36,190 nucleotides of DNA from Hemicentrotus pulcherrimus (GCA_003118195.1 BEXV01001722.1:16883-53072), one strand, 5' to 3'. Shown: positions 10,920 through 23,028, numbered from the stretch's first letter. Numbers and translations are program-made. The notes: generated by a model not told the origin, from the sequence alone.

Positions 10920-11550
10920 AAAATTTGTATTTTCAATTACCTATCTGTTCTGCTTAATAAATGTGTTAATCTATTTCATGGGTTTTGTCTGGGGCTGTCG
11001 TAGTATCAAGCAATCTGCTTACAATGACAATCCTTCTTCCGCAAATAACTTTATAATGTTCAAGGAAATTTAGTATTTATGACAGTTTATCATTTCGTTT
11101 TTGAAAATAACAATTGTTACATATTCAGGTCTGTATATATTTACTTATTTATGATTCATTGTCAGAAAATACTTATTGTACTTTATATTATTGTTATAGA
11201 AAAACTGTGTACTTACATGAAAATCAAATCAAATTCAGAGCATTTTGGATCAAAAGATAGAAATGAACGTCACAATAAGGTGACACTAAAATGATATGGG
11301 CAAGAGGCATCTCATAATGGAAGCTAACATGAAAAACAAATGAAGAAACACTTGAGGCACAACTGTATATTAGCAGATTTAAATTTCATTGCGATATTCT
11401 AAATATATAGCTACTTATACTGTGATTTGATCAGTTGTCTTAAATTCCTTGGTAATTGCACTTTCCCTATTCTCACCCATCTTACCAGACTACCTTTCTC
11501 CAACATTTCTTTTGCAGAAGCAGGGCGAACCCACAAGTGCATAGAGTACT
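10920..11550. other. Intergenic DNA, no gene seen
   Basis: Lies downstream of LHPP. No coding or structured feature is recognised. Confidence 0.5.
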
Positions 11551-11646
11551 GGGCCCATCTTCGTAAAGCTAGTTGTCAACTATTCACATAGGCTATAGTG
11601 CTATAGTTGGCAACTAGGCTTAGTCAGGTTTCATGAAAATGGGCCC
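11551..11646. mobile_element. Small foldback element (96 bp)
   Basis: The ends are GGGCCCATCTTCGTAAAG and, complemented, GGGCCCATTTTCATGAAA. Inner arms CTAGTTGTCAACTAT and CTAGTTGCCAACTATAG also pair. It is probably a short MITE or palindromic remnant. Confidence 0.65.
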
Positions 11647-11759
11647 TGTTCTCTATACTGTAAGCAGGTTTTGGAGACTAATCTTTTAAAATGTTCCCAC
11701 GTTATGTTTAGCAATTTGAATCTTCGAACAAAAACACTAAGAACAAAAAAATGCTCATT

Positions 11760-11765
11760 TTTATT
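11760..11765 (-). terminator. Candidate LHPP polyadenylation signal
   Basis: AATAAA on the minus strand about 290 nt past the LHPP stop. It is the first canonical hexamer I found downstream, and no other support is available. Confidence 0.35.
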
Positions 11766-11878
11766 AAGTTTCTCTCAGTCGTATAATCATACTGTTCAGA
11801 AAGATTAACATTTTACTTCCTTCATTTTCAGAAAAAATAAAACAAGAGTCAAATCAGAGTCTGTATGCAGACTTTAAA

Positions 11879-12033
11879 CTGACCAATAGTCTACAACCCA
11901 GATGGTTCAGACCTTGTGTTATTACCGAATAAAGATTTTTGACTGCATACCATTAACTGACCATTAGTCTACAACCCATAAGGTTCAGACCCCGCGTTAT
12001 TATCAAGTAAAGACCTGTGACTGCAGACTGGAC
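11879..12033. repeat. 78-bp tandem duplication in the LHPP 3' UTR
   Basis: Two adjacent copies each start CTGACC, then AGTCTACAACCCA, GGTTCAGACC, GTTATTA and GACTGCA, in the same order exactly 78 bp apart. Together they fill most of the interval between the stop codon and the candidate poly(A) signal. Confidence 0.85.
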
Positions 12034-12056
12034 GGAAGTGTTACTGGGTCCACGAC

Positions 12057-15000
12057 TCATTTCTTTCGGTGCTGGAGTAGGAGGTCTACAGCATTGGCAA
12101 GGTTGTCCACAAAGCCATCTGGTCTGACTTCAGGATGGTGCTCATCTGAAGGTCTGAAACCCAGAGGAAATCAGAAGGATCGTTAGGAAAAATCATTCGT
12201 CCATGTTTGTTTGTTTGTTTTACCAGACTGCTAAGAAAGCATGCATATGCTTGTAATTAAGCAATCTAGAGGACCGACGGCTAAAAGTCCTCTCTGAGGG
12301 ACTTGGGTATAAGGATTAAATCCTTACCAAAGGGCACGAGCGCATCGACTTGGTTTTCGAATTTGAATACGATACCACTGAGCCACGGCGCCTCCCATTA
12401 GTTAAGATGTCTCTTTGCCAGTGTGTAACACCCTTGATGCTAATATCATGGATATACCCCAACAGTTTATCCATCCTAATATCAGCGTGGTGGAATTCAC
12501 ACGGAAAAAGTACCACAGGAAATCCATACTGACAAGGGTATCACAAGGGAGGGTACAAAGAAAGTCATTGTCTCCTTTCATCCTGCATAATTGCTTTAGT
12601 CCTTTGGGGACTTTATGAAACAACAGATATATCACCTTTTCATTTTTCTTGTAATACTCTGCTTGCTTTATAAAGGTTCATTTTGGATTAAACTAGTTTC
12701 TTTTCTTTACTTGCTAGTTTTGTGAAAAAAGCAGCTATTTTAGTCCAAACTNGCAAAAACAGAATGGTTGGCAGCTCTGTATCACCTTTTCATTTTTCTT
12801 GTAATACTGTGCTTGCTTTATAAAGATTCAACTCGTAGTTGCTTTTCTTTACTTGCTTGTTTTGTGAAAAAAGCAACTATTTTAGTCCAAACTGAATCCT
12901 CGCAAAGCTAGCACAAAATTATAAAGCTGGCAGAGTATTACATGTACAAGATATATGAAATGGTGATTTTACTGCTGTTTTGTGTTGTTAGCTCCCATGG
13001 AACAGATATTCAATTTATCAATGTGATAGGGACATAAATATAAACTTGATTAATTAATCGTCATTTAGTGTATGATAACAATAATAGTTTGTTCTATATA
13101 GCGCTTTTCGGGACCACAGGCCCTCTCAAAGCACTTTACATATATATTGTTTTACCATGGTCATCGGATTCAGGCTTACCTGCACACAATGTATGCACAT
13201 GCTCCACTCCCTGGGGAGCATTCCTGCCAGTCGTAATTTTTACAAGCGCACACTCGCTCATCTAACCACATTAACTTCTGCATCCTACTGGTTACCCATT
13301 TAACACCTGAGTGGAGAGCGGCAAATGTAGATCAATGTCTTGCCAAAGGACATTAGTGCCGCAGTGGGACTTGAAACGCTGACCTTGTGATCCACAGTCC
13401 GGTGACATATCCACTCGACCACGACACCTCTACATAATAACTGCTCAATGATCTAGTGGCCCCCCAAGTCGATAAAATTAAAAATGAATAAATACATTTG
13501 AGCACACAGATTTTAACAGAGCAGTGACAGATAAACTTGTGCAGTGTAATTCTTTGTAGATAAACTCACCTGAATTTTCCTGTTCTAACTTGAAGGCCCC
13601 TCAGGCCACACTTCTGTGCACCTCCCACGTCATTCACTATGTCATCCCCTACCATAATGGCCTGTAAAACAACACAAACAAAAACAAAATAAGAGCAATT
13701 TTGTTCCTGTTCAAAAACCCAGCAAAGTAATTTTCACACAACACTGTGCATATCATTGCAAGGTAATGAGAGAAAAAAAGATCTGCCTTACTATGTTTGC
13801 ACTACCGGTATGTACCATTAATCAAGAGTTCTTGTAAAGGAACTGCCTTTCATGACCTTTCACTTCCAAGATGATTCTTATCACTAAATCAAATACCTCT
13901 GAAATATCTGAAAGAGTGCTACTTATAGGCAGGTCATTCCAAATTCCAAAAGTTTGAGGCCAAAAATATTTTAAAATACTCGAGTCTTTTCATGACTAAA
14001 ATCCTTTAAAATGAATCATCACTAAATCAAATACATGTACCTCTGGCTCTGAAGGACTGTGGGTAGAACTGATAGCAATAGCTAGATTAAGAGTATAATT
14101 TGACTGCTTAATTGCTAACTTCTATGGATATAGCACCAAGACAGTAGACATAATAATAATTACAGTGCTTATATAGCGCCTAACACTTACTTTGTCAGAA
14201 GTCTCTAAGCGCTCTACAATAATGCAGCATAATTACCCTGGCTTTAGCAGTGCAGCTGTTATGCGCGCTGCGTTTCAAGGAATAAATTCCTACCATAGGC
14301 ATCTATCTTACAGTGCATCTAGAAATATGCCACTGGCATGTTTTCGGGAAGCACACCCCTCCCCCCAAGAAACAAATCTAATCTGGCATTCCTGCCAGTA
14401 CCTTATCTGGAATGCTTAGTTACACAATTTCTTTGTTGTTGATTTACTTGTTCAAGATTTTCTTGGAATTGTGCCCCATATAATCCTGAATTCAACCCTG
14501 AAATACAAGCTGAAAGACAATGTTCTCGTACTCACCTTTTGTGGCTGCACCCCCATGTCTTGAAGAGCTCCAAGAAAGAAGTTCCTATCTGGCTTACCGA
14601 CTATGATAGCCTCGCAGCTCACAGCATACTGATGATAGGAATGAATATGGTTACATCAAATAAAAGAAGAAAAAAAATGATAGATTAGTTTCAGGATGAT
14701 GTACACTCAGCAAAAAATGAAAGTGGACAATCTATGTTGTTAAATTTGTGTTGTATAAAAGGTCTATTAAAGGTAAAGACCAGTTATGGTCATGAATTGC
14801 ATTGTGAAAGAAACGTTGTGGAATCGATCAGAAAAGGTTGATCATCTAGCATCTGCAAGGTTCTGGAATCATCAAAATGATAAGAAATTTGGCCCATTCT
14901 TCGTAAAGTTACAAGCACTATACACAGCAAGATGTATATGAGACTACCCTATATCTCTCACACGACCATGAGAGAAACAAATTTACCAAATATATGAATA

Positions 15001-18000
15001 AGTAGGCGGTTTCCCAGCAAATTTTTTATCATCATGTATTAGTCAAAACATATTCTTTCACATGATTGGTAATGAGAGCTTGCATTTCATTTTTTGGATT
15101 GTGGCGTTTCCAATACTGGTCTTTACCTTTAAGATCAAGTTATGAACGTTCATGGTTGGATGGGCACAATCATTTAACCATTTAAATGACCATGCAGAAG
15201 CCCCATTATTACAGTTATCTTTCTGAGACTCATTTGTTGTGAAATGGTTATAATCACTCATATTCATAAAATATCACTTGATTAGTTACTAACAACTACA
15301 TGTAGCTTATCAAGGGTATATTCAAATTAGAGCCAATGGGTGGTATTCCGGTAGCGCGTACTAAGTTAGCGCGTGCTTAGTTAGTTCACACTTTTATGGA
15401 GTGCCTGTTGTGAACTAATTCATCCTGTACAGATTATTTTAATCCTTCAATGAAAAGCGTCCAAAAAAAATAATTTTGCAATGAAATGGGAAGAAAAGGA
15501 TAAAATGAGTATGAACTGATTTTCAACAAAGTTTTTGGTAGATTATCCTTGTCATGAATATTGAAGGAGGAAGATGAAACCTAGCATTCCATAGAAGTGT
15601 GAACTAAAATTCTTGTTTAGTCTGGACTTAGTCCCGGCTTAACTTATGAGAATACCACCCAACGGTTCTATCTTCATCTAACCTTCGGTTACCTTCCTAT
15701 TTGCTTTCATCTCAGGAGAAAAAATGTCCATCTGCTCTGGAATGTCTCAATATTTATCAACTAAAATCACAGAAATTTGATGAATTTCATTTCGAGGCTA
15801 ACCCCCAAAATACATTCTTAACATTCACTGATCTACTTTCCCTATTTTCTGCTTGCATATATCAAAATGACTTCAGGGAGGAATTAAAGATAATTGCATT
15901 GTGAAACAAACGGTGTGGAGTCGATCAGAAAAGGTTGATCATACATAAGTATTGGTGTGTACTGCACGGTTCTGGAATCATCAAAATGCTGATAAGAAAT
16001 TTGGCCCAGTCTTGGTAAAGTTACAAGCACCATACACAGAAAGATGTATATGGGACTACACAAACATGTGGCATAGAAATCTGTCCTGATTTTTATGATG
16101 TAACATGCCATATTTAGAATATGAAAGCATTTGAAGAGCCATGCTTTTCAGGGAACTTATTTTATCTTCCACACTTGTATAATAACAATGATAACGCTCA
16201 CAAATTATTTTTCATCTCTTTTCACAACTCGACCTTCTCTTTAACAAGTTTGGATTTATTTTGATCATCATACCTCCAATGCTTTAGTGAAGGGACCAAC
16301 ATCTAACATGAGCTCTCCTCCATGGCGATAATACTTCCTGATACAAACACACAAAAACACATTCTAAACATGAACATGAATGGTGGATGACAGCATGGGT
16401 TATGACAGTTACAATATGACAGAAAAAAAATAATTAATGTGAATAACTTTTGTGAATGGCTGCATGGACAGATAATTCATGGAGATCATTTTCAAAGAAA
16501 ATTTATATGTCTGCATTCTGCAATTACAAATAAAAATATACACAACCTTTAAGATATGCTTCTAGCAAATATACACTTAACCTTCTATAATAAGTGATAA
16601 TGTCATCAAAGCAATGAGCAACAATATATGAATAAGTTGTTCTCTGTAGGCTATCTAAAAGCTTACCCCACACCCATGGATATAAGTACAGATGGATCCA
16701 TCTCTAGGAGTTTCCTGAAGGTATTGTTCATCGTCTCGTAGTTGAAGACATCCGCAGCATCACCTACAACCACACAGGTTGGCTTGGCACCTAGATCAAA
16801 GGCTTCAAACTCTGGCAAAACATCTGTGGAAGACATTCAAAAGAACAACAGAGAGTCAGATGTGGAGTTTTTATACTCAGGACCGCATCAACTTGGGCCT
16901 ATAGGCTTACTGACATATCTGGGTTACGATTTAGGAGCTTCTTTTGAATTCTAATGATGAGGGTATCTTTATAGTCCTTCAATTAATCATCCACTTGTTC
17001 CTACCCTTAATCTGGATAAGAATTAAGAGTTTCTTTTGGACTTTGGAATTCTGAAGACAATTAGAAAGAACAACAGGATGATGATGATGATGATAAAATG
17101 GTGACTTTATGTTCCTGTATCCATTTGATCCTATCTCTGGATTATGATTGCGAGTTTCTCTTAGACTCTGGCTAACCTTCTGTAATTCTTGCAGCTACTC
17201 GCCTCACCTACCGTCCGTCCCAGTAGCCTATAGCTTCCTGAGTGAGCTACTAAAGGGATTACTCCATTAAGTATCAAGTATCAAGTAAGACGGAAGAACA
17301 GCGACAGGTGTCTCCCTAGGCCATGTGCCAAATCCAATCGTTCCTACCGTACCCCTTATCTGGATTAGGATTCGGAGATCCATTTGACATTTTCATTTTC
17401 TTTTGAGCTTTATCAATCTATTCCTCATCGGAGTTTAGATTAGAGTTATAGTAGGAGCTAGAATTAAGTTCCATCTGAGAAACACAAGGCGAAGCAGCTA
17501 CTGGATCCATGGACTTAGAAATTTTTTGGGAAAAAAGGACCTATTGACTTTAAGCCATATAATGGCATGTACCTAGACTATACTTGGTAGAATATTCTTT
17601 AGTACCTGGAAAGATAAGATGTAGTTGAGTCTATTGCTTTGAAAATTAGTATAAAATATTTGGACAGGTGACCAGGGGGGTGTTTCACAAAGATCCTAAG
17701 TCGAACTTAACTCTAAGTGTGACTTAAAAATTATGGAGAGCCATTTGTAGCCTTAAATTTAAATATATTCAAAAGTGAAAAAACAAGTATTTTAGACTTT
17801 TCATAAATTCCACAGCAAGAACAGGAAATCTCTCATGATAATAGAAAATATGAATGCTTTGAATCAACATTTTATGCCTTTTAAAATAACTTTTACAAAA
17901 TATTTTCAGAGATGCTACGGCTTTCCATAATTTTCAAGTCCAACTTAGAGTTAAGTTCAACTTAGGATCTTTGTGAAACACCCCCCTGGTCTTTCTCACC

Positions 18001-18951
18001 TGGATAGACTAGTAAGTGTGGCGTCAAGCCTCTGTCTTTGAGCAACTGACAGGCAGCGGGTGCAGGAGCAAAGACTTCCGGGACCGAGAGCTCAAATCCC
18101 AACCCCTGGAGCTTGTCCACCAGCTGCTGGCGAGTACACTGGGTCTCGTTGGTGCAGAACCTGACCTGGACACCAGATGCCTTTAACCTGGCAGTGAGGA
18201 ATCATGAGAAAGAGTTTCACAGTTCACATTAGGGCTTACAGTATTTAGTTTCTATATACCATCGATTGAGGAAAGTTTTATATATTTTGAACCCTGCAGT
18301 TCTATATTATATTATGGTCTGAACAACTTACATTTTGTTGTTGCAGCTTGGTTTTACGGTTAAGGAAAAGGTTGCCTACTTGTATCTTCTTGAAATTCAA
18401 TGGACGAAACATGGAACAGTCGTAGTCTTAATATGAACAATGACATAGGGAACATTGCAAAAATTACATGACACAACGCTTTGATGTAGTATATCAAATG
18501 TTCACATTGTGACATGTCCCAAGATGAATGCATTCCAGAGAGTTAAAACATTTGTTTTCCTGGCTTTCGGCTACATGTATGTACAGCAATTGTTACCTAT
18601 AGAGTCTTGCGACCTAGTATAAAACCTAACAGCACTCCTAACTTCATAAAGCCAGGCTTTAAAACTTAAAGATTAGGGAAATTGTTCAAGCATTAAACCC
18701 AAATGCACCCCATCTTTATAAAGCCTAGAGCAATTGTTGTCGCAGCAAATGTTAGAGCACCTCAACTCAAAATTTTCTTTTTTGATGGTGCCAATTAAGT
18801 TCCTTTTCAAGATTCTTTGCTATTACCTTTTGACGGCGTCAATTGAGCCAGGTATCGGAACACCCCCTTCATCCGTGCTATTGTACAGCACACCAGTAAT
18901 GTCCAGAAGCACACCCTCTATGGTAGAATCATACCAGTTTCCAGAAGCCAT
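12057..18951 (-). CDS. LHPP: Phospholysine phosphohistidine inorganic pyrophosphate phosphatase
   Basis: Seven coding exons on the minus strand: 18951-18827, 18187-18000, 16823-16667, 16337-16274, 14628-14536, 13661-13570 and 12153-12057. All have GT-AG introns and consistent phase, giving 816 nt and 271 residues, close to human LHPP (270). It is a HAD-superfamily, subclass IIA phosphatase. Visible motifs: motif I GVLLDITGVLYN with nucleophile Asp17; motif II VRFCTNET around Thr54; motif III VGKP with Lys190; motif IV MVGDDIVND with Asp215 and Asp216. NYETMNNTF, LMLDVGPFTKALE and LQVRTGKFRPSDEHHPEV are LHPP signatures that separate it from HDHD2 and pyridoxal phosphatase. Family knowledge: cytosolic, Mg-dependent, hydrolyses phosphohistidine, phospholysine and pyrophosphate. 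Introns carry many MITEs and SINEs; one MITE ends 8 bp from the second exon's donor. No frameshift or missing catalytic residue is seen. Confidence 0.95.
12243..12395 (-). mobile_element. tRNA-derived SINE in the last LHPP intron
   Basis: On the minus strand it begins GGAGGCGCCGTGGCTCAGTG, a tRNA-like head with an A-box (TGGCTCAGTGG). A degenerate B-box lies near TTCAAATTCGAA, and a body follows with CTTTGGTAAGGATTTAA. The same-strand orientation as LHPP is incidental. Confidence 0.65.
12628..12963. repeat. Nested foldback with a 150-bp internal tandem duplication
   Basis: ATCACCTTTTCATTTTTCTT recurs 150 bp apart (12631 and 12781), with matching downstream words TGCTTGCTTTATAAAG and TTTTAGTCCAAACT. 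The right end complements to ATCACCATTTCATATATCTT and ATACTCTGCCAGCTTTATAA, an inverted copy of the left end. An N at about 12752 lies inside. Confidence 0.65.
13075..13430 (-). mobile_element. tRNA-derived SINE (about 355 bp), full-length
   Basis: The minus-strand head GAGGTGTCGTGGTCGAGTGG (A-box) is followed about 40 nt on by GGTCAGCGTTTCAAGTCCC (B-box), as in a class II tRNA. The body ends with AAGTGCTTTGAGAGGG, AAAAGCGCTATATA and an ATT-rich tail. The tail module recurs at 14147 and 28262. It sits in an LHPP intron and is presumably transcribed by Pol III when active. Confidence 0.8.
14147..14340 (-). mobile_element. SINE fragment lacking its head
   Basis: Contains an AATAATAAT tail, then GCTTATATAGCGCC and TCTAAGCGCTCTACA, followed by body sequence AATTACCCTGGCTTTAGC. 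It shares the tail of the full SINE at 13075-13430, but no A- or B-box is seen. Lies in an LHPP intron. Confidence 0.6.
14767..15132. mobile_element. MITE family B, copy 1 (366 bp)
   Basis: TTAAAGGTAAAGACCAGT at the left is matched by its complement at the right, with TTAA at both boundaries. It lies in LHPP intron 4. Related copies are at 33381-33745 and, truncated, at 15884-16057. Confidence 0.85.
15337..15662. mobile_element. MITE family D (about 326 bp)
   Basis: The ends TGGGTGGTATTCC and, complemented, TGGGTGGTATTCT are inverted repeats. The inner arms share TAAGTTAGC/TAAGTTAAGC and TTAGTTCACACTT. It is noncoding, in LHPP intron 4, and a single copy in the window. Confidence 0.7.
15884..16057. 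mobile_element. MITE family B, truncated copy
   Basis: Starts TTAAAG, lacks the next stretch of the inverted repeat, then matches copies 1 and 2 from ATTGCATTGTGAAA through GATGTATATGGGACTAC. The right half with its inverted repeat is missing. Confidence 0.7.
17671..17990 (-). mobile_element. MITE family C, copy 1, beside an LHPP splice donor
   Basis: Very long inverted repeats, about 38 of 39 bp matched beyond the terminal CCAGGGGGGTGTTTCAC. The family word is GTGTTTCACAAAGATCCTAA. The right end stops 8 bp from the GT donor (17999-17998) of the second LHPP coding exon. Copy 2 at 32264-32569 is in the opposite orientation. Confidence 0.85.
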
Positions 18952-19975
18952 CTTGTCAAGATCTGTAATTTAATACAATTGCGACAAAGGACCTGGATTG
19001 AAATACATTCAAATTATCCGATTATTGATCTTCATTTTATTTCAAGTCATTTATCATATTTTTTGGTATAGACATTCTTATGTTCTTAATTTTGATAACA
19101 ATTTGTTAAGGTCATAAAAACTAGGTCAAATAAATAGAAATAGCTCTAGTGTCGATCTAACAGTTAGACTATGCCTCGATCTTAGTTATTTTAGTCAACA
19201 CTAAAAGTCTTTGTTTTTGTTCCCTCCAAAAAGAATCTTATTCTGTATGAGCTAAGTAATGTTGCTTGAATGCTGGAATGTGCTCAAGAAGCAATTGTGC
19301 AGTCAGTCTAATAAAGAAAATGACAATATTTATATTAAAACTGCACATATACGGTAGATCTAGGCTGCCTACAATGTAGATCTATATATCACATCCACTC
19401 TAGATGCAGGATCCAATCAACCAAGCTGCTGCAACAGTTTCTTTGTTAAAAATGTGAGCCCTTAACTTAACTCTTGACCTATGAGTTACTGACTGGGTTT
19501 GGGGAATGTTTCGATATATCAGATTAAATAAATTCAAGATTTATTAGACTCCATGTAAGTTGTAACAATAAGAATTTTAATCGGATCATAATATAATCTA
19601 GGTTTTTTTTGCTTGACCTGAGACTAGTCTACTAGATCTACTAGCCAGCAAATCAATCGAGGACCGCGACACCTTTCACCTGTATATTTCACATTTTCAC
19701 ATCACTCAGGTACATTTCGAGGTTGAATTATCCATTCCTATAAACTATAAATGAAATGTAGGTTTTTTTCATTTTGATTCCTTGAACCCTTTCCTACCTT
19801 AAATTAGTTGCTATTTGAGAGATGGCCGATGCGATGTGCGACGCTGCACTGCCGATTGCAGATTGGAACTCAAGCCTATGTAGATAGCTACTCGCGGAGG
19901 GTACGGGGCCCCGGGAGCTAGCATGAAGCGACCGCCGACCGGCCACCGGAGCTTGAGCGACGGGTGGGTGGAAAG
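18952..19975 (-). promoter_or_regulatory. Probable LHPP 5' UTR intron, noncoding first exon and CpG-rich promoter
   Basis: The LHPP start codon is preceded by AATTACAG|ATCTTGACAAG, giving an acceptor with exon start at 18962. A matching donor TTTAAG|GTAGGA ends an upstream exon at 19798. The DNA from about 19800 to 19975 is a GC- and CpG-rich island (GCGGAGGGTACGGGGCCCCG, then GACCGCCGACCGGCC) in AT-rich surroundings. I read it as promoter plus first exon; the start site is not determined. Confidence 0.6.
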
Positions 19976-21440
19976 TTGTTATAGACTACGTGTCACTAGG
20001 GCAAAGCCAAAGACGAGTAGACCTAGAATCTATAGTAGACTGTGCAAATCGCTATAAAATTATGAAATTTTTGATTTATGATTTTCTTATCACAACGCTA
20101 ATGTGTAACAATGTCAAAAGCCTTTCAAATTTACCTGTTTTTGTAAATTCTGAAGTAGACTACTAAAACCACATAGATCCTCTAGAGTCTAAAGATCAAT
20201 GACAATGTATGGGCCTAGGCCTAGCCCTAGACAGTGTGGAGACCTCCTTACTAAGTTACTGCACACATAACATAGGAGCATCTCTATCCTGGCTGACCGA
20301 TGGGGTCACTCAATGTGACTTCCGGACCGCATGACCATTACCAAAATTGCGGAAAAAGGGGTCAATTTCAAGCAATGTCCGCGGACAAAATATTTCTCGA
20401 AATAAAGAAAATAGGGTCTAGGGGTGCACATATTAAGGGCTATCTTGAAATGTTTTTTATATTATTTGAGATTATTCGAGAATAATATCATAGGCTAGGT
20501 GCACAGGTGTCCTCAAAATTGATAAATAGGGGTCAGGAAAAGGGAAAAGATAAAACCGGGAAGAAAAATTCTCGGAGCCGAGTCTTGTCCTTGAAATATG
20601 ATAAAATACCCGAGTTTTGTCCTTGAAATATGATAAAATAGGGGTAAATTTGTGAAAGTGTCCCTACAATCTTATACATAGGGGTATTCCAAAGGACGAT
20701 TTTGTCCTTGTTTTGACGTAAAAAAGGGGTTCAATTTCACAAAATGTCCTTGAAATTGACCGCAAAAGGGTTTTTTTTTTTGCATTTGTGGTAACGGTCA
20801 TACATTTCAAACACCACAGTACAAAACTCAACTGATTTCCCTCAAAGACAAAATCTGTACTTTTGTGACAATTGATGACACCTAGTAAATAGCAGTAAAA
20901 TACATTTTGTTGATGACCAGATGACTGTGAGTGTGATGTTAAAAAAAATATTAAAAAATTCAATTGTAAGTCTAGTGTCAAACTTTGCTAAGTTACCGCT
21001 GCATCGGCATGATTGTGTACAGTCTATGGAATATTGTGTGGTGTGTATATTTGTGTATGGGTCTAATAATACCTGGCTCACAGCATATACAGTATGCAGT
21101 GCAAGAGGTCAATACGCATTAGTATTGACTCTCTATGCTTTGCTGGAGTGCCTTACTGAACAAGTGTCGAAATGTTTGCTGTCATTTGTGACAATAGTTT
21201 TAGAAAGGATAAGGGGCAAACATATTTTTCAGGGTCAGCACAAATTTCTATTAATTAGTCACTCATTACAGCTGGTCCTGGACTTATGGCCTAGCTGAGC
21301 TGAGACACTCTTTTTGGCATTTGCCTAATTAAATTAGACCTCTAGACATAATTGCCATGACATTGGCTTTGGTATAGATCTAAAGTCCAGGCTAAAGAGT
21401 ATTTGAATTTATAACAAATATTGTTTATCGAGGTATAATA
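19976..21440. other. Intergenic DNA between divergent LHPP and B4GALT7
   Basis: No recognised gene. A plus-strand open frame at 20921-21298 (125 codons) shows no familiar motif. The stretch 20290-20770 carries loosely recurring words (AGGGGTCAATTTCA, GGGGTTCAATTTCAC, AATGTCCTTGAAA) that look like an old degenerate repeat, and contains the tandem repeat listed next. Confidence 0.5.
20579..20642. repeat. 32-bp tandem duplication
   Basis: CGAGTCTTGTCCTTGAAATA and CGAGTTTTGTCCTTGAAATA start 32 bp apart, and both continue TGATAAAATA. Confidence 0.85.
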
Positions 21441-22450
21441 TCTTTTATTTACCCCAAAAGGCTGATAATTCTGGAGGTTTGTTATTCTGAAGATTTGTGC
21501 TCTTATGTTAAGCCAGGTTCATAATTCCCAAACCAAAGGTTCTTATTTCTGAAAATGAAACAGAAACTAAAGTAAAGCATTATCGTCGTTGTCGTCCTAT
21601 GAGTCATGACTGACCCTTTGTGACCCTATTCTGTACCCTCAATTCTGGGCATAGTGATTAGCTGTGCAGATGTTGATGCCTGTAATCTCTCTTATTCCGG
21701 CAGCCCATCAAACTTTGGCCTACCACAGCCCAGTTTCGTCGGCCCTAAACATATAATTGGACCCTCCACGTTGTCACCCTCTCTCCTAGAAATGTGTCCA
21801 AAATACTGCAACTTATTCTATCTATCTTCTGGCATAGGGTGACCCTTTGCTCCAAGTTGGCTCCTAACAAAATCATCTAATTTATGAGCCTTTCAGGATA
21901 TCCTCAGCATCCTCCTCCAAAGTCCAACACCAGATTTCGAAAGTGTGAATTTTCTTTAAAGGCTTCATAATTATTCTGAAAATGAAGTTTGTATTTACGA
22001 AAATGAAATCGGCTCCTAATTCCCAAATTTCATAAGTCAAAAAAAGACATACTGAACATGTAGATGAAGAACCCTGTAATATATTTCAGGATTATGAACC
22101 CTAGGAATAACAATTCCCAAAGTTACCAAGTGTCACGCATTGAGGGTCTGAAAATGCTCTCAGGCATAAACACGCGCGCGATTTTCGAAGCATACACTTT
22201 ACCCTTCCCTCCGCGTGCTTTCGCGGCAAGTCATGAAAAAGGTCGCACATAGTTGATCGTAGAACTTTGCATCTCTGAATTCTTTAGGGTCTAGGATGTA
22301 TTTGTTTTCCAAAATTTTGAATCCTATTTGTAGTTGTCAGAATAATGAATTACTTTCACTTCTGGAATTATGAATCTTCAGAATATCAAACAATTATGAG
22401 TCAGGAATTGTGAATTAATTTTCAGAATTATGAATCCCCTGCTACTTGGA
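21441..22450. repeat. Degenerate short-unit repeat rich in GAATTATGAA
   Basis: Scattered units such as TCAGAATTATGAATC, GGAATTATGAATCTTCAGAA, CAGGATTATGAACCC and TTCTGAAAATGAA occur on both sides of the LINE remnant. They look like an eroded minisatellite interrupted by that insertion. Confidence 0.4.
21600..21935 (-). pseudogene. Decayed non-LTR retrotransposon (LINE) fragment
   Basis: The minus strand translates, with stops and a probable frameshift, to LQYFGHISRREGDNVEGPII preceded by GAKGHPMPED and followed by CGRP. This is the pattern at the C-terminus of many LINE reverse-transcriptase ORFs (FGHxxRR...GRP). An upstream CW...RMLRISW-like stretch appears in another frame. It is a dead remnant. 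Confidence 0.65.
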
Positions 22451-23015
22451 AATTGTATTCAGAAAAGCAAGTGCCTTCCGTTTGGACTTATTAGAGTTTC
22501 ACAACTACACTGTTCAATTCAATTCAATTCAACTATCAAGCCGATCATTACACATCTACATGTAGCAGGGCAGAGATCCCAGGGGGGTCTCCCCCTCAAT
22601 AATTTTAAGAGGGGATCGTCCCCCCCCCCCAGAAAATTAGAAAATGTGCCCCCAAAAATGTATAGCTAATACACACTAAAGACTGCAACACAGTTTTAGG
22701 CTCTGTAGGGCCCAAGAGGTTCTGTAGGGCCCGTTTAGAGTAATAAAAATGCACAAATCTTCTTGCTACGCTTCTTCGTATAATATCCTTAAAAATAAGT
22801 AAGTAAATATTGTAGAAAATTTTGCATTTTGTCCCCCTCGGTCATGAAAAGAAATGTAGTCATATATAAGACAGTTGTTCGAAAGATACTGGTATATATA
22901 TTCTAGTCTGACAAAGCAATAAGTTTAATTTGGTAGACTAAGTGATGTTCCTTGTTTGTTGTATTTTATGAAAGCAGTATAATTCCTTGACCAATCTGTG
23001 TCATTGTAAATGCAG
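22451..23015. other. Flank upstream of B4GALT7, no gene seen
   Basis: Contains a TTCAA pentamer run near 22517-22531 and a poly-C tract near 22620. A possible acceptor AAATGCAG ends at 23015, which would make a 5' UTR exon start at 23016. Confidence 0.4.
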
Positions 23016-23028
23016 GTAATGTGCATCC

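Noticed and set aside
10691..11003. His-, Ile- and Met-rich frames
   Set aside because: They are the three readings of one TCA trinucleotide repeat.
13355..13430. A genuine tRNA gene
   Set aside because: The A- and B-boxes are present, but the arms do not close into a cloverleaf and the sequence continues into a SINE body.
20921..21298. 125-codon plus-strand open frame
   Set aside because: No recognisable domain, signal or homology, and overlapping frames on the other strand are equally long; probably chance.
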